From: Zobellella maritima
GTDB lineage: Bacteria > Pseudomonadota > Gammaproteobacteria > Enterobacterales > Aeromonadaceae
Assembly: GCF_003075035.1 (NCBI RefSeq)
Contig: NZ_QCZE01000001.1
Location: 568,187 to 632,186, forward strand
DNA: 64,000 nucleotides
Direction of reading: 5' to 3'
Part shown: piece by piece, positions 19,916 to 30,507 of the stretch
Position numbering within the stretch: position 1 is the first letter of the stretch
How the letters are laid out: each line of letters starts with the position of its first letter
Notes under the pieces: model-generated
Told to the model about the DNA's origin: nothing
Database searches by the model: none
What the model saw: the letters and a program-made list of their open reading frames with translations, nothing else
Made by a program: the position numbers and the translations under genes

Positions 19916-20935
19916 ATGATTACCCTGGGTGAGTACATAGTTAAAAAGCAGTCCGAATACCCCAATGCCACGGGAGAGCTGACCTCGCTGCTGTCGTCCA
20001 TCCGTCGGGCGGCCAAGGTGGTGAACCGGGAAATCAACCGCGCCGGCCTGGTGTCGGACATCATCGGCGGCAGCTTTGGCCGCGAAAATGCCCAGGGTGA
20101 AGTGCAGCAGAAGCTGGATGTATTCGCCAACGATATTTTCAAGGCGGCGCTGGAGGCCCGGGGTGAGGTCTGCGGTATCGCCTCTGAAGAAGAAGACGAT
20201 TTCGTGGTATTCGACAGCCACACCAGCGCCAACTCCAAATACGTGGTGCTGATGGATCCGCTGGACGGCTCCTCCAACATCGATGTCAACGTGTCCATCG
20301 GGACCATCTTCTCCATCTACCGCCGGATCAGCGAACCGGGCGAGCCGGTAACCCTGGAAGATTTCCTGCAGCCGGGGGTCAACCAGATCGCCGCCGGTTA
20401 CGTGGTGTATGGCTCATCCACCATGCTGGTGTATACCACCGGCAATGGCGTGCATGGCTTTACCTACGATCCCTCTCTCGGCTCCTTCGGCCTGTCCCAC
20501 GAGAATATCCGTATCCCCGAGCAGGGCCAGATCTACTCCATCAATGAAGGTAACTACATCAAGTTCCCTGAAGGTGTGAAAAAGTACATCAAGTTTTGCC
20601 AGGAAAAGGACGAGGAAAGCAAGCGGCCCTATACCTCCCGCTATATCGGCTCCCTGGTATCCGACTTCCACCGCAATATGCTCAAGGGCGGCATCTATAT
20701 CTACCCTTCCGGTACCAGCGCTCCCAACGGCAAGCTGCGGCTGCTGTATGAGTGCAACCCGCTGGCGTTTCTGGCGGAGCAGGCCGGTGGCCAGGCGACC
20801 GACGGCTACCGTCGTATCATGGAAATCAAACCGACCGAGCTGCATCAGCGCACCCCCTACTTTGTCGGTTCCAGCCGCATGGTGGACAAGGCCGGTGAGT
20901 TTATGAGCCAGTATTCGAGCCCGGAGACGGAATAA
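19916..20935 (+). CDS. fbp: Class I fructose-1,6-bisphosphatase
   Basis: A 339-residue gluconeogenic phosphatase that converts fructose 1,6-bisphosphate to fructose 6-phosphate. The metal- and substrate-binding motif [20 protein letters not shown] is near residues 113-132, and [13 protein letters not shown] with [17 protein letters not shown] sits in the C-terminal half. Length fits the E. coli enzyme (332) with a small extension. GAGGA precedes the ATG. A strong terminator follows. Confidence 0.97.
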   Translation: MITLGEYIVKKQSEYPNATGELTSLLSSIRRAAKVVNREINRAGLVSDIIGGSFGRENAQGEVQQKLDVFANDIFKAALEARGEVCGIASEEEDDFVVFDSHTSANSKYVVLMDPLDGSSNIDVNVSIGTIFSIYRRISEPGEPVTLEDFLQPGVNQIAAGYVVYGSSTMLVYTTGNGVHGFTYDPSLGSFGLSHENIRIPEQGQIYSINEGNYIKFPEGVKKYIKFCQEKDEESKRPYTSRYIGSLVSDFHRNMLKGGIYIYPSGTSAPNGKLRLLYECNPLAFLAEQAGGQATDGYRRIMEIKPTELHQRTPYFVGSSRMVDKAGEFMSQYSSPETE

Positions 20936-20953
20936 CCCCGGGTCCGGATCAAC

Positions 20954-20976
20954 AAGGCGCTTCGGCGCCTTTTTTT
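20954..20976 (+). terminator. Rho-independent terminator after fbp
   Basis: Stem AAGGCGC / GGCGCCTT with loop TTC, followed by TTTTTT. It lies about 20 bp past the fbp stop. Confidence 0.9.
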
Positions 20977-21017
20977 ATGGCTTATGCTTACCCTGTGCAC
21001 TGGATGGAGCCATAACC

Positions 21018-21974
21018 ATGTGGAACAGAGACAGCTGTCTGCCGCTGCTGGGGGTGTTGGTCGCCGATGCGGCGAGTCTGGGGCTGCATTGGCTATATGA
21101 CAGGGGACGTATTGCAGATGTCGTGCAACGGGAAGGCGGCTGTGTGTTTCTCACCCCCGATGCGGCCGATTATCAGGATGCAGCCGGATACTTCGGCTAT
21201 CCCGATAAAAGCTCCGGGGATCAGTCCGGCTATGGTGAAACGGCCCTGCTGGCCGCCGAGGTGATGGCGGCCGAGGGAGGTTGGAACAGCGCTGCCTATC
21301 AACGGGCCTTTGTACGGCATTTCAGTGCCGGTGGCCGTTATCAGGGGTATATCGACAGGCCGACCCGGGCCCTGCTCGAGACCCTGCAGGGGCCGGCCGA
21401 AGACTGGCCGCTTGAGTCGGGTTGCGACGATGAGCAGACGCCGGCCCTGGCCACGGTACCGGCACTCTGTGCCTGCTATCCGGAACCGAGTGACCTCGCA
21501 CTCAAGGTCAGGGATGCCGCCGCCGTGAGCCATCGCCTGCCCGAGGTTCAGCAGGCTGCCCAAGCCCTGGCTCACAGCCTGAACCTGCTGTTGCGGGGGG
21601 CTCCCCTGGCTCAGGCGCTGCAGGTTATGGTGGACGATCTGCCGGGGGCATGGCAGGAGAGGGCGAGGGCGGCGTGCGAGGGCCGGCCGGGCCTCGATGA
21701 GTTGGCCGAACAATGGGGAACCGGCTGTGCTTTACATGAGAGTATCCCCGTATCCCTGGCACTGATCCGGCGTGCCGACAGTTATTCCCGGGCGATTACC
21801 GACAATATCCTGCTGGGGGGGGACAGCTGTGGCCGGGCCTTGCTGGTGGGTGCCCTGGCCGCCGCCCACTGGGGAGTTGGCGAAAAAGGCATTCCCGTGG
21901 GCTGGTTGTTACGGTTGAACGAACACCAGAGGATTGCCCGGCTGCTGGGCCGGCTGACTCCGCTGCATAAATAG
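21018..21974 (+). CDS. ADP-ribosylglycohydrolase-like protein
   Basis: A 318-residue all-alpha protein of the ADP-ribosylglycohydrolase (DraG/ARH) superfamily. The N-terminal helix motif VLVADAASLGLHWLYD and the C-terminal GGDSCGRALLVGALAAA take the places of the canonical GDxxG and GGDTDT metal motifs. The second aspartate of the dimetal site is replaced here (D-S-C-G). This matches a divergent subfamily of bacterial and eukaryotic homologues whose activity is uncertain. Monocistronic between two terminated genes. Confidence 0.8.
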   Translation: MWNRDSCLPLLGVLVADAASLGLHWLYDRGRIADVVQREGGCVFLTPDAADYQDAAGYFGYPDKSSGDQSGYGETALLAAEVMAAEGGWNSAAYQRAFVRHFSAGGRYQGYIDRPTRALLETLQGPAEDWPLESGCDDEQTPALATVPALCACYPEPSDLALKVRDAAAVSHRLPEVQQAAQALAHSLNLLLRGAPLAQALQVMVDDLPGAWQERARAACEGRPGLDELAEQWGTGCALHESIPVSLALIRRADSYSRAITDNILLGGDSCGRALLVGALAAAHWGVGEKGIPVGWLLRLNEHQRIARLLGRLTPLHK

Positions 21975-22003
21975 GCTTCGGCTTGATCCAGAGCAATGTT
22001 GTG

Positions 22004-22034
22004 CCCTTTTAAAGACCTTGAGCTGCCCCTATAT
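22004..22034 (+). promoter_or_regulatory. Candidate sigma-32 heat-shock promoter for hsp20
   Basis: CCCTTTTAA (22004-22012) and CCCCTATAT (22026-22034) are separated by 13 bp, resembling the heat-shock -35 (CCCTTGAA) and -10 (CCCCATNT) elements. It lies 42 bp upstream of the small heat-shock gene. Confidence 0.5.
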
Positions 22035-22075
22035 TATCAATGAGGTCAAAAAATAGACGCTCAAGGAGGTTTCAA

Positions 22076-22615
22076 ATGGCAATTAAACGTTTGTCATCAT
22101 CCAGGCTGGCACCCTGGAACTGGTTCAAGCATGAGCAGGATGAGCCCCTGACCATGGTGGGCAACGAGCAGGAACTGCATCCCCTTGCGCGTTTGCAACA
22201 GGATATGGAGCGCCTGTTCGAGCGCAACCTGCGCCGGTTCGGGAGTGATCTGCCACTGGGTGACTGGCCGGCTTTCAGTCAGCTCAAGCCCAGCATCGAC
22301 ATCAGTGAACGGGAAGGTTGCTATCTGATCAGTGTGGAAATTCCCGGTGTGAAAAAAGAGGATGTTACCCTGACCCAGGAAGGAGACAGGCTGGTCATTC
22401 GCGGAGAGAAGAAGCACGAGCATGAAGAAAAAAGTGACACCCTGCACCGGATCGAGCGCAGTTATGGTCATTTCCAGCGGGTGCTGACACTGCCCGCCGA
22501 TGCCAGGACCGAGGATATCAGTGCTCAGTTCAAAGATGGGGTCTTAAAGGTAGAGGTGCCGCGTCAGGCCAATGCGGAGCATGCCTCCAAGCAGATCAAT
22601 ATTATCCAGCAATAA
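22076..22615 (+). CDS. Hsp20/alpha-crystallin small heat-shock protein
   Basis: A 179-residue ATP-independent holdase chaperone. The alpha-crystallin domain covers about residues 75-170, with ISVEIPGVKKEDV, a conserved beta-sandwich core, and the GVLKVEVPR (G-V/I-L) motif near the end. The N-terminal region is long and polar. ATG 22076 is preferred because AGGAGG lies about 7 nt upstream. Probably heat-induced given the promoter-like sequence upstream. Confidence 0.92.
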   Translation: MAIKRLSSSRLAPWNWFKHEQDEPLTMVGNEQELHPLARLQQDMERLFERNLRRFGSDLPLGDWPAFSQLKPSIDISEREGCYLISVEIPGVKKEDVTLTQEGDRLVIRGEKKHEHEEKSDTLHRIERSYGHFQRVLTLPADARTEDISAQFKDGVLKVEVPRQANAEHASKQINIIQQ

Positions 22616-22617
22616 AC

Positions 22618-22645
22618 ACAAGGCCGGCATTGGCCGGCCTTGTTT
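22618..22645. terminator. Bidirectional terminator between hsp20 and gltA
   Basis: Stem ACAAGGCCGG / CCGGCCTTGT with a short loop and TTTTG on the rightward strand. It lies between the convergent ends of hsp20 (22615) and gltA (22668). Confidence 0.8.
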
Positions 22646-22667
22646 TGCTATGCCATGGTCAATGGCG

Positions 22668-23954
22668 TTATTTCTCAACCTGGGACTTGAACTCGCGTTC
22701 GGCGGCGCCGGTATAAAGCTGACGCGGACGGCCGATCTTCTGCTTGGGATCGGAGATCATTTCGTTCCAGTGTGACATCCAGCCGACGGTACGGGCCAGG
22801 GCGAAGATCACGGTGAACATGCTGGTGGGAATACCGATGGCTTTCAGGATGATGCCCGAGTAGAAGTCGACATTCGGATACAGCTTGCGCTCAACGAAGT
22901 AGGGGTCGGACAGGGCAATGCGCTCCAGCTCCATGGCCACGTCCAGCAGCGGATCGCTGATCTTCAGATCATCCAGTACTTCGTGGCAGGTTTCGCGCAT
23001 CACGGTGGCACGGGGATCGAAGTTCTTGTACACCCGGTGGCCGAAACCCATCAGGCGGAAGGGATCGTCCTTGTCCTTGGCGCGCTCGATAAACTCGGGA
23101 ATACGGTCAACCGAACCGATTTCCTCGAGCATCATCAGGCAGGCTTCGTTGGCGCCACCATGGGCCGGACCCCACAGGGAGGCAATACCGGCGGCGATAC
23201 AGGCGAAGGGGTTGGCGCCACTGGAGCCGGACAGGCGTACCGTACTGGTAGACGCGTTCTGCTCGTGATCCGCATGCAGGGTAAAGATACGGTCCATGGC
23301 CCGTTCAACAATCGGGTTGACCTTGTATTCTTCGCAGGGCACGGCGAACATCATGTTCAGGAAGTTGCCGGCGTAGCTCAGCTCGTTACGCGGATAGACA
23401 AAAGGCTGGCCGATGGAATACTTGTAGGCCATGGCAGCGATGGTCGGCAGCTTGGCGACCAGGCGATGGGCGGCAATTTCCCGGTGCTCCGGGTTATTGA
23501 TGTCCATGGGCTCATGGTAGAAGGCTGACAGGCCGGCGATTACCCCGCAGACGATGGCCATCGGGTGGGCGTCACGACGGTAGCCCTTGAAGAAAGAAGA
23601 GAGCTGCTCATGGACCATGGTGTGGCGCATGATATTGCGATGGAAATCGTCATACTGCTTGGCGGTAGGGGCCTCGCCGTACAACAGGATATAACAGACT
23701 TCCAGGTAGTCTGCATTTTGAGCCAGTTGGTCTATGGGATAGCCGCGATGCAGCAGGATGCCCTTGTCACCGTCGATATAGGTGATTTCGGAGCGGCAGG
23801 AGGCTGTCGCCATGAAACCGGGATCGAAGGTAAAGTAACCGTGTGAGCCCAAGGAACTGATATCGATTACATCGTATCCAACAGTACCTGATGAAATAGG
23901 AAGCTCAATGGGATCCTTGCCGGGCAGATGCAGGGTGGCCTTTTGGTCAGCCAT
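22668..23954 (-). CDS. gltA: Type II citrate synthase
   Basis: A 428-residue enzyme condensing acetyl-CoA and oxaloacetate at the entry of the TCA cycle. Conserved segments [24 protein letters not shown] and [14 protein letters not shown] carry the active-site histidines; the length and N-terminal domain fit hexameric, NADH-sensitive type II enzymes. ATG 23954 has AAGGAG upstream; an in-frame start further upstream at 24008 lacks one. Divergent from sdhC. Confidence 0.97.
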   Translation of the reverse strand: MADQKATLHLPGKDPIELPISSGTVGYDVIDISSLGSHGYFTFDPGFMATASCRSEITYIDGDKGILLHRGYPIDQLAQNADYLEVCYILLYGEAPTAKQYDDFHRNIMRHTMVHEQLSSFFKGYRRDAHPMAIVCGVIAGLSAFYHEPMDINNPEHREIAAHRLVAKLPTIAAMAYKYSIGQPFVYPRNELSYAGNFLNMMFAVPCEEYKVNPIVERAMDRIFTLHADHEQNASTSTVRLSGSSGANPFACIAAGIASLWGPAHGGANEACLMMLEEIGSVDRIPEFIERAKDKDDPFRLMGFGHRVYKNFDPRATVMRETCHEVLDDLKISDPLLDVAMELERIALSDPYFVERKLYPNVDFYSGIILKAIGIPTSMFTVIFALARTVGWMSHWNEMISDPKQKIGRPRQLYTGAAEREFKSQVEK

Positions 23955-24008
23955 AACACGTCTCCTTGTTTTTTTATAATAGGTCCACGGGTCCGAATTG
24001 TTATGCAC

Positions 24009-24351
24009 TTTTTATGGGAAAGTAAGCAGCAGCACGTCCCATGGTTCGGCCATATTGAAAACAGAACAAGGGGGGAATGTCAATTTTAGTCGTCCTGCCC
24101 ATCAGCCGTAAACCCGGTTGTGGGATCAGCTTTACATATTTGGCAATTGTTGCCGAGCCTGCGTTGTATTTATTTCCCCCCCTCCTTATACTCGGCACCC
24201 GAGGGTATAGGATGCAGTTGTGGCCGTGCCTCAGATGCAGATAATGAAGGTGCAGTGACCGACCGGTCGCGGTGCCTGATTATGCTTTTCGTGTCACACC
24301 ACATTTCCATATACCCGGGCAAAACTGTTAAAACAATAACTAACGTGCTCC
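24009..24351. promoter_or_regulatory. gltA-sdhC divergent control region
   Basis: About 340 bp between divergent gltA and the sdh-suc operon. A/T-rich tract near 24326-24343 reads GTTAGTTATTGTTTTAACA on the minus strand, similar to an ArcA box of spaced GTTA repeats, as expected for aerobic TCA genes. This is a weak, eye-based match. No small gene could be supported. Confidence 0.35.
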
Positions 24352-24750
24352 ATGGAGCTAGTGGGCAAGACCGTGACTAAAAAACAGAGACCTGTAAACC
24401 TCGACCTACGGACTATTCGCCAACCTGTCACAGCAATCGCATCTATCCTCCACCGGGTTGCCGGTGTCATCACGCTATTTGCGCTCGCCATCCTTATCTG
24501 GCTGCTCAGTTACTCGCTCTCTTCCGAGCAAGGGTTCCTGGCGGTCGTGGATATTCTCGACGGTTTCTTCGTCGGATTTATCCTCTGGGGTGTGCTGACT
24601 GCATTGGCCTATCACATAGTGGGCGGCGTACGCCATCTCATTATGGATCTGGGCTACTGTGAGGAGCTGGAGTCTGGTGCACAGAGTGCCAAGATAGCGT
24701 TCGGTGTGACCATCTTTCTGTCACTGTTGGCGGGGGTGTTGGTATGGTAA
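24352..24750 (+). CDS. sdhC: Succinate dehydrogenase cytochrome b556 subunit SdhC
   Basis: A membrane anchor of complex II, up to 132 residues, with three transmembrane helices and the family motif [10 protein letters not shown] followed by [10 protein letters not shown]; the histidine in [10 protein letters not shown]-like context (here [11 protein letters not shown]) is the likely haem ligand region. Start is ambiguous: ATG 24352, GTG 24361 and GTG 24373 are in frame, and none has a clear ribosome site. The gene overlaps sdhD by 7 bp. Confidence 0.93.
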   Translation: MELVGKTVTKKQRPVNLDLRTIRQPVTAIASILHRVAGVITLFALAILIWLLSYSLSSEQGFLAVVDILDGFFVGFILWGVLTALAYHIVGGVRHLIMDLGYCEELESGAQSAKIAFGVTIFLSLLAGVLVW

Positions 24751-25088
24751 CTAATTCTGCAACCTTCGGACGCAGCGGCGTGCACGACTTTATGTTGATC
24801 CGCGCTACTGCTGTAATTCTTACCTTATATACCATTTATCTGGTTGGCTTTATCGCCTTCAACGACATTACCTATGATGTCTGGACCGGCTTTTTCGCCA
24901 AAACCTCGACCAAGGTATTCACCCTCCTGGCGTTGTTCAGCGTGCTGATGCACGGCTGGATCGGTGCCTGGCAGGTACTGTCCGACTACATCAAGCCCGC
25001 CTTGTGGCGTGGTGTAGCCCAGTTCCTGGTGGTGGTTTTGTTGTTGGTCTATCTGCTGACCGGCATCGTCGTACTGTGGGGTGTATAA
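24744..25088 (+). CDS. sdhD: Succinate dehydrogenase membrane anchor SdhD
   Basis: A 114-residue, three-helix partner of SdhC that helps hold haem b and the quinone site. [15 protein letters not shown] near the start and [13 protein letters not shown] around 72-84 match E. coli SdhD. It overlaps sdhC and nearly abuts sdhA. Confidence 0.95.
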   Translation: MVTNSATFGRSGVHDFMLIRATAVILTLYTIYLVGFIAFNDITYDVWTGFFAKTSTKVFTLLALFSVLMHGWIGAWQVLSDYIKPALWRGVAQFLVVVLLLVYLLTGIVVLWGV

Positions 25089-25089
25089 G

Positions 25090-26856
25090 GTGACTATTGC
25101 AATTCGCGAATTCGACGCCGTAGTAATTGGCGCCGGCGGTGCAGGTATGCGCGCCGCCTTACAAATAGCGGAATCCGGCAAGAGCTGTGCGCTGTTGTCC
25201 AAGGTTTTCCCGACTCGTTCACATACTGTATCCGCCCAGGGCGGGATCACGGTCGCGCTGGGCAATGCCCACGATGACGACTGGCAGTGGCACATGTACG
25301 ACACCGTCAAGGGCTCCGATTACATCGGTGACCAGGACGCCATCGAGTTTATGTGCGAAACCGGACCCGAAGCCATCCTCGAGCTGGAGAAAATGGGTCT
25401 GCCCTTTTCCCGTTTCGACAACGGTCGCATCTATCAGCGTCCCTTCGGTGGTCAGTCCAAGGCCTTCGGTGGCGAGCAGGCGGCACGTACCGCCGCTGCC
25501 TCGGACCGTACCGGTCACGCCCTGCTGCACACCCTCTACCAGCAGAACGTCAAACACCAGACCACAGTGTTCTCCGAATGGTATGCCCTGGATCTGGTGA
25601 AAAACCAGGACGGCGACGTAGTCGGTTGTACCGCCATCGATATCGAAACCGGTGAGGTCGTCTACTTCAAGTCCAAGGCCGTGGTTCTGGCCACCGGTGG
25701 TGCCGGTCGTATCTATCAGTCCACCACCAATGCCCATATCAATACCGGTGACGGTGTCGGTATGGCCCTGCGTGCCGGGGTTCCGGTGCAGGACATGGAA
25801 ATGTGGCAGTTCCATCCCACCGGTATCGCCGGCGCCGGCGTGTTGGTGACCGAAGGTTGTCGTGGCGAAGGCGGCTATCTGCTGAACAAGGACGGCGAGC
25901 GCTTCATGGAGCGTTACGCGCCCAACGCCAAGGACCTTGCCGGTCGTGACGTGGTGGCCCGTTCCATGATGATCGAGATCCGTGAAGGTCGCGGCTGCGA
26001 AGGTCCCTGGGGACCACATATCAAGCTGAAGCTGGATCACCTGGGTCAGGAAGTGCTGGAATCCCGCCTGCCGGGCATCTGCGAACTGTCGCGGACCTTT
26101 GCCCACGTGGATCCGGTCAAGGAACCCATCCCGGTTATCCCGACCTGTCACTACATGATGGGTGGCGTGCCGACCAACGTGAATGGCCAGGCCCTGAAGC
26201 TGGATGCCAACGGCAACGAAGTACCGGTCAACGGCCTGTTCGCGGTCGGCGAAATCGCCTGCGTTTCCGTGCACGGCGCCAACCGCCTGGGTGGCAACTC
26301 GCTGCTGGATCTGGTGGTATTCGGCCGCGCCGTGGGCAAGCACCTGACCTCGGCCCTGAATGAAATGGGCGAGAGCCGTAGTGCATCCGAGTCCGACCTG
26401 GATGCCTCCCTGGCCCGCTATAACCGTTGGGAAAGCACCCGCAACGGTGAAGATCCGGTTCAGATCCGCAAGGACCTGCAGCGCTGCATGCAGAACAACT
26501 TCTCGGTATTCCGTGAAGGCGATGCCATGGCCGAAGGTCTGGCCGAGCTGAAGGAAATCCGCGAGCGCCTGAAAACCGCCCGCCTGGATGACACCAGCCG
26601 CGACTTCAACACCCAGCGCATCGAGTGCCTGGAGCTGGACAACCTGATGGAAACCGCTTACGCCACCGCCGTGGCCGCGAACTTCCGTACCGAGAGCCGT
26701 GGCGCCCATTCCCGCTTCGACTATCCGGAGCGGGACGACGACAACTGGTTGTGCCATTCACTGTACAATCCGGAAAGCGAGTCCATGGCCAAGCGTGCCG
26801 TGAACATGTCACCGAAAACCCGTGAAGCTTTCCCGCCGAAAGCACGGACCTACTAA
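25090..26856 (+). CDS. sdhA: Succinate dehydrogenase flavoprotein SdhA
   Basis: A 588-residue catalytic subunit of complex II that oxidises succinate to fumarate with covalently bound [16 protein letters not shown] motif near 15-24, the flavinylated histidine in [11 protein letters not shown], and [24 protein letters not shown] are present. GTG 25090 gives exactly the E. coli length and spacing to REFDAVV; an in-frame GTG three codons earlier overlaps sdhD. Confidence 0.97.
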   Translation: MTIAIREFDAVVIGAGGAGMRAALQIAESGKSCALLSKVFPTRSHTVSAQGGITVALGNAHDDDWQWHMYDTVKGSDYIGDQDAIEFMCETGPEAILELEKMGLPFSRFDNGRIYQRPFGGQSKAFGGEQAARTAAASDRTGHALLHTLYQQNVKHQTTVFSEWYALDLVKNQDGDVVGCTAIDIETGEVVYFKSKAVVLATGGAGRIYQSTTNAHINTGDGVGMALRAGVPVQDMEMWQFHPTGIAGAGVLVTEGCRGEGGYLLNKDGERFMERYAPNAKDLAGRDVVARSMMIEIREGRGCEGPWGPHIKLKLDHLGQEVLESRLPGICELSRTFAHVDPVKEPIPVIPTCHYMMGGVPTNVNGQALKLDANGNEVPVNGLFAVGEIACVSVHGANRLGGNSLLDLVVFGRAVGKHLTSALNEMGESRSASESDLDASLARYNRWESTRNGEDPVQIRKDLQRCMQNNFSVFREGDAMAEGLAELKEIRERLKTARLDDTSRDFNTQRIECLELDNLMETAYATAVAANFRTESRGAHSRFDYPERDDDNWLCHSLYNPESESMAKRAVNMSPKTREAFPPKARTY

Positions 26857-26865
26857 GGGGAGGGG

Positions 26866-27585
26866 ATGATGCAAGTTACTATTTCTGTTTACCGCTACAA
26901 TCCGGAAACCGACTCCGCTCCTCATATGAAGGACTACCGGCTGGACGTGTCCGAAGGCTCCGACATGATGGTGCTGGATGCCCTGCTGGCCCTCAAAGAG
27001 CAGGATCCGACCCTGGCTTTCCGTCGTTCCTGCCGTGAAGGCGTGTGTGGCTCCGACGGCCTCAACATGAACGGCAAGAATGGCCTGGCCTGTATTACCC
27101 CCCTGTCTGATCTGCTCAAGAAAGACAACAAGGTGGTAATTCGTCCGCTGCCCGGCCTGCCGGTGGTGCGTGACCTGGTGGTCGATATGACCCAGTTCTA
27201 CACCCAGTGGGAAAAGGTCAAGCCCTTCCTGATCGCCGATGACAAGCTGCCGCCGGCGCGGGAGCATCTGCAGTCACCGGATGAGCGCGCCAAGCTGGAT
27301 GGTCTGTACGAGTGCATCCTGTGCGCTTGCTGCTCCACGTCCTGTCCTTCCTTCTGGTGGAATCCGGACAAGTTTATCGGCCCGGCCGGTTTGCTGGCCG
27401 CCTACCGCTGGTTAATTGACAGCCGCGACACCGCCGCCGACGAGCGTCTGTCCGAACTGGATGACGCCTTCAGCGTATTCCGTTGTCATGGCATCATGAA
27501 CTGCGTGAACGTATGTCCCAAAGGCCTGAACCCCACCAAGGCCATTGGTCATATCAAATCCATGCTGCTGAAACGGGCCGTTTAA
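26866..27585 (+). CDS. sdhB: Succinate dehydrogenase iron-sulfur subunit SdhB
   Basis: A 239-residue electron-transfer subunit. The [2Fe-2S] cysteines are in SCREGVCGSDG and the later NGLAC; the [4Fe-4S]/[3Fe-4S] cysteines in CILCACCSTSCP and CHGIMNCVNVCPKGLNP. The first of two adjacent ATGs is used; AGGGGAGGGG precedes. Ends the sdh block before sucA. Confidence 0.97.
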   Translation: MMQVTISVYRYNPETDSAPHMKDYRLDVSEGSDMMVLDALLALKEQDPTLAFRRSCREGVCGSDGLNMNGKNGLACITPLSDLLKKDNKVVIRPLPGLPVVRDLVVDMTQFYTQWEKVKPFLIADDKLPPAREHLQSPDERAKLDGLYECILCACCSTSCPSFWWNPDKFIGPAGLLAAYRWLIDSRDTAADERLSELDDAFSVFRCHGIMNCVNVCPKGLNPTKAIGHIKSMLLKRAV

Positions 27586-27604
27586 TCTGCCCAAGCTGTA
27601 AACC

Positions 27605-27624
27605 AGGCCGCCCATGGGCGGCCT
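27605..27624. other. Hairpin in the sdhB-sucA spacer
   Basis: AGGCCGCC / GGGCGGCCT with loop CAT and no U-run. This position in enterobacteria carries an mRNA-processing or stabilising structure, so attenuation rather than full termination is more likely here. Confidence 0.5.
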
Positions 27625-27677
27625 TGACTCGACGCCCAGAATGACAGTTTTACTGTCGAGAAGTTAAAGGGATAATG

Positions 27678-30488
27678 ATGCAAAATGGCGTAATGCAAGC
27701 CTGGCTGGAATCCTCTCACCTGGCCGGTGCCAATGCGACCTATGTAGAAGACCTGTACGAGGCCTACCTTGCTGATCCTGACTCCATTTCCGATCAGTGG
27801 CGCAGCGTGTTCGACGCTTTGCCGGCGAGCGATGGATCTCCGGAGCAACCCCACTCGCAAGTAAGAGATTATTTCCGCCGTCTGGCCAAAGACACCTCCC
27901 GCTATGCTACCCCGGTCAGTGATCCCCACACTGATGCCAAACAAGTGAAAGTCCTGCAGCTGATCAACGCCTACCGTTTTCGTGGCCATCAGAATGCAAA
28001 CCTTGATCCCCTCGGGTTGTGGAAGCGTGACACCGTTGCCGAGCTGGACCCGGCCTTTCACAACCTGACCGGCGCCGATCTGGATGCTACCTTCAATGTG
28101 GGTTCCTATGCCATCGGCCAGGAAACCATGAAGCTGAAGGATCTGGTTGCGGCGCTGAAAAAGACCTACTGCGGCTCCGTCGGTGCCGAGTACATGCACA
28201 TTACCAGCACCCGGGAAAAACGCTGGATCCAGAGCCAGCTTGAGCCTGTGGTGGGTGAGCCCAAATACACAGCCGAAGATAAACAGCGGTTTCTGGATAA
28301 CCTGTCCGCCGCCGAAGGCATGGAAAAATATCTGGGGGCCAAGTTCCCCGGTGCCAAGCGCTTCTCCCTGGAAGGCGGCGATGCGCTGATCCCCATGACC
28401 AAGGAGCTGATCCGTCGCTTCGGCGAGAAGGGTGGCCGGGAAGTTGTGATCGGTATGGCCCACCGTGGCCGTCTGAACATGCTGGTCAACGTGCTGGGCA
28501 AGCGGCCCCAGGATCTGTTTGATGCCTTTGCCGGCAAGTACGAAGTACAAAGCTCGGGTGACGTGAAATACCATATGGGTTTCAGCTCCGACTTTGAAAC
28601 CTCGGGCGGCACAGTACACCTGGCGCTGGCGTTCAACCCTTCGCACCTGGAAATCGTCAACCCTGTGGTTATCGGCTCGGTGCGTGCGCGCATGGACCGG
28701 CTCGACAACCCGGACGGCCGCCAGGTACTGCCGATTACCATTCACGGTGACTCGGCCTTCGCCGGCCAGGGTGTGGTTGCCGAAACCTTTAACATGTCGC
28801 TGACCCGCGGTTACGGGGTGGGTGGCACAGTGCGTATCGTGATCAACAACCAGGTGGGCTTTACTACCTCCAACCCGCGCGATACCCGCTCTACCGAATA
28901 CTGTACCGATATCGCCAAGATGGTACAGGCGCCGATTTTCCATGTGAATGCCGACGATCCCGAAGCCGTGGTACAGGTGACCCAACTGGCCCTGGATTTC
29001 CGCAACGAGTTCGGTCGTGACGTGGTCATCGATCTGGTCTGCTACCGCCGCCATGGTCACAACGAGGCCGACGAGCCGAGTGCGACCCAGCCGCTGATGT
29101 ACCAGAAGATCAAGAAGCACCCGACGCCGCGCAAGATTTATGCGGACAAGCTGATCGCCGAGGGCACGGTTTCGAGCGAGGATGTGACCTCCCTGATCAA
29201 CGAATACCGGGATGCCCTGGATCACGGTGAATGTGTGGTCAAGGAATGGCGGCCGATGGAGAAACACTCCGTTGACTGGTCGCCCTACCTGGGCCACGAG
29301 TGGGACATGCCCTATGACTCCAGCTATGAGCTGGACAAGCTGAAGAACCTGGCCGAGCGGGTGACCGATTACCCCGAGAGCCATAGCCTGCAGCGCCAGG
29401 TGGGCAAGATCTATGCCGACCGTAAGCTGATGGCCAAGGGCGAGAAGCTGGCGGATTGGGGTTTTGCCGAAGTACTGGCCTACGCCACCCTGTGCGACAA
29501 CGGCTATGAGGTCCGCCTCACCGGCCAGGACTCCGGCCGTGGTACCTTCTTCCACCGTCATGCGGTACTGCACAACCAGAACGATGCCAGCACCTATACC
29601 CCGCTGTGCCACCTGTCCGAGCAACAGGGTCAGTTCCAGGTTTATGACTCGGTGCTGAGCGAAGAGGCGGTGATGGCCTTCGAATACGGCTATGCCACTG
29701 CCGAACCGGAAGGCCTGACCGTGTGGGAAGCCCAGTTCGGTGACTTTGCCAACGGTGCCCAGGTGGTGATCGATCAGTTCCTGAGCTCCGGCGAGCAGAA
29801 ATGGGGCCGGATGTGCGGCCTGACCCTGCTGCTGCCTCATGGCTATGAAGGCCAGGGACCCGAGCACTCCAGCGCCCGTCTGGAGCGTTATCTGCAGCTG
29901 TGTGCGGAACACAACATGCAGGTGTGCGTGCCCACTACCCCGGCTCAGGTATTCCATATGCTGCGCCGTCAGGTATTGCGACCGATGCGCCGTCCGCTGG
30001 TGGTCATGACGCCCAAGTCGCTGCTGCGTCATCCGCTGGCTGTTTCCGAGCTGGAAACCCTGGCCAGCGGCAGCTTCCAGAATGCCATCGGCGAGATCGA
30101 TGACCTGGATCCCAAAGGTGTCAAGCGCGTGGTGCTGTGTTCCGGCAAGGTGTATTACGATCTGCTGGAAGCGCGCCGCAAGAACGAACAAACGGACGTG
30201 GCGATTATCCGGATTGAGCAGCTGTATCCCTTCCCGCAGGAAGAGGTCGCCGCCATTCTGGCCGACTACCAGCATGTGCAAGACTTTGTCTGGTGTCAGG
30301 AAGAGCCGCAAAACCAGGGAGCTTGGTACTGCAGCCAGCATCATTTCTGGGCTGCGATCCCGGCTGGGGCCAACCTGCGTTATTCCGGACGTGCCGCTTC
30401 GGCATCACCGGCCGTGGGTTACACCTCTGTTCACTTACAACAACAAAAAGCGTTGGTCGAAGACGCACTGACGTTGACTCAAGCATAA
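27678..30488 (+). CDS. sucA: 2-oxoglutarate dehydrogenase E1 component
   Basis: A 936-residue thiamine-diphosphate enzyme decarboxylating 2-oxoglutarate. The N-terminal helix binding E2 (MQNGVMQAWLESSHLAG), the HRGRLNMLVNV segment near 255, HGDSAFAGQG near 350 and the transketolase-like C-terminal domain with GQDSGRGTFFHRHAV are typical. Two adjacent ATGs (27675, 27678); the second matches E. coli and has better spacing to AAAGGGA. Length close to E. coli (933). Confidence 0.97.
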   Translation: MQNGVMQAWLESSHLAGANATYVEDLYEAYLADPDSISDQWRSVFDALPASDGSPEQPHSQVRDYFRRLAKDTSRYATPVSDPHTDAKQVKVLQLINAYRFRGHQNANLDPLGLWKRDTVAELDPAFHNLTGADLDATFNVGSYAIGQETMKLKDLVAALKKTYCGSVGAEYMHITSTREKRWIQSQLEPVVGEPKYTAEDKQRFLDNLSAAEGMEKYLGAKFPGAKRFSLEGGDALIPMTKELIRRFGEKGGREVVIGMAHRGRLNMLVNVLGKRPQDLFDAFAGKYEVQSSGDVKYHMGFSSDFETSGGTVHLALAFNPSHLEIVNPVVIGSVRARMDRLDNPDGRQVLPITIHGDSAFAGQGVVAETFNMSLTRGYGVGGTVRIVINNQVGFTTSNPRDTRSTEYCTDIAKMVQAPIFHVNADDPEAVVQVTQLALDFRNEFGRDVVIDLVCYRRHGHNEADEPSATQPLMYQKIKKHPTPRKIYADKLIAEGTVSSEDVTSLINEYRDALDHGECVVKEWRPMEKHSVDWSPYLGHEWDMPYDSSYELDKLKNLAERVTDYPESHSLQRQVGKIYADRKLMAKGEKLADWGFAEVLAYATLCDNGYEVRLTGQDSGRGTFFHRHAVLHNQNDASTYTPLCHLSEQQGQFQVYDSVLSEEAVMAFEYGYATAEPEGLTVWEAQFGDFANGAQVVIDQFLSSGEQKWGRMCGLTLLLPHGYEGQGPEHSSARLERYLQLCAEHNMQVCVPTTPAQVFHMLRRQVLRPMRRPLVVMTPKSLLRHPLAVSELETLASGSFQNAIGEIDDLDPKGVKRVVLCSGKVYYDLLEARRKNEQTDVAIIRIEQLYPFPQEEVAAILADYQHVQDFVWCQEEPQNQGAWYCSQHHFWAAIPAGANLRYSGRAASASPAVGYTSVHLQQQKALVEDALTLTQA

Positions 30489-30507
30489 CCGCACATAGGA
30501 CATATTG

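Noticed and set aside
25219-26757. A 512-codon frame antisense to sdhA
   Set aside because: Shadow frame over an unambiguous gene.
27582-30344. A 920-codon open frame antisense to sucA
   Set aside because: It mirrors sucA codon bias, has no similarity to any family and no ribosome site; sucA is certain.
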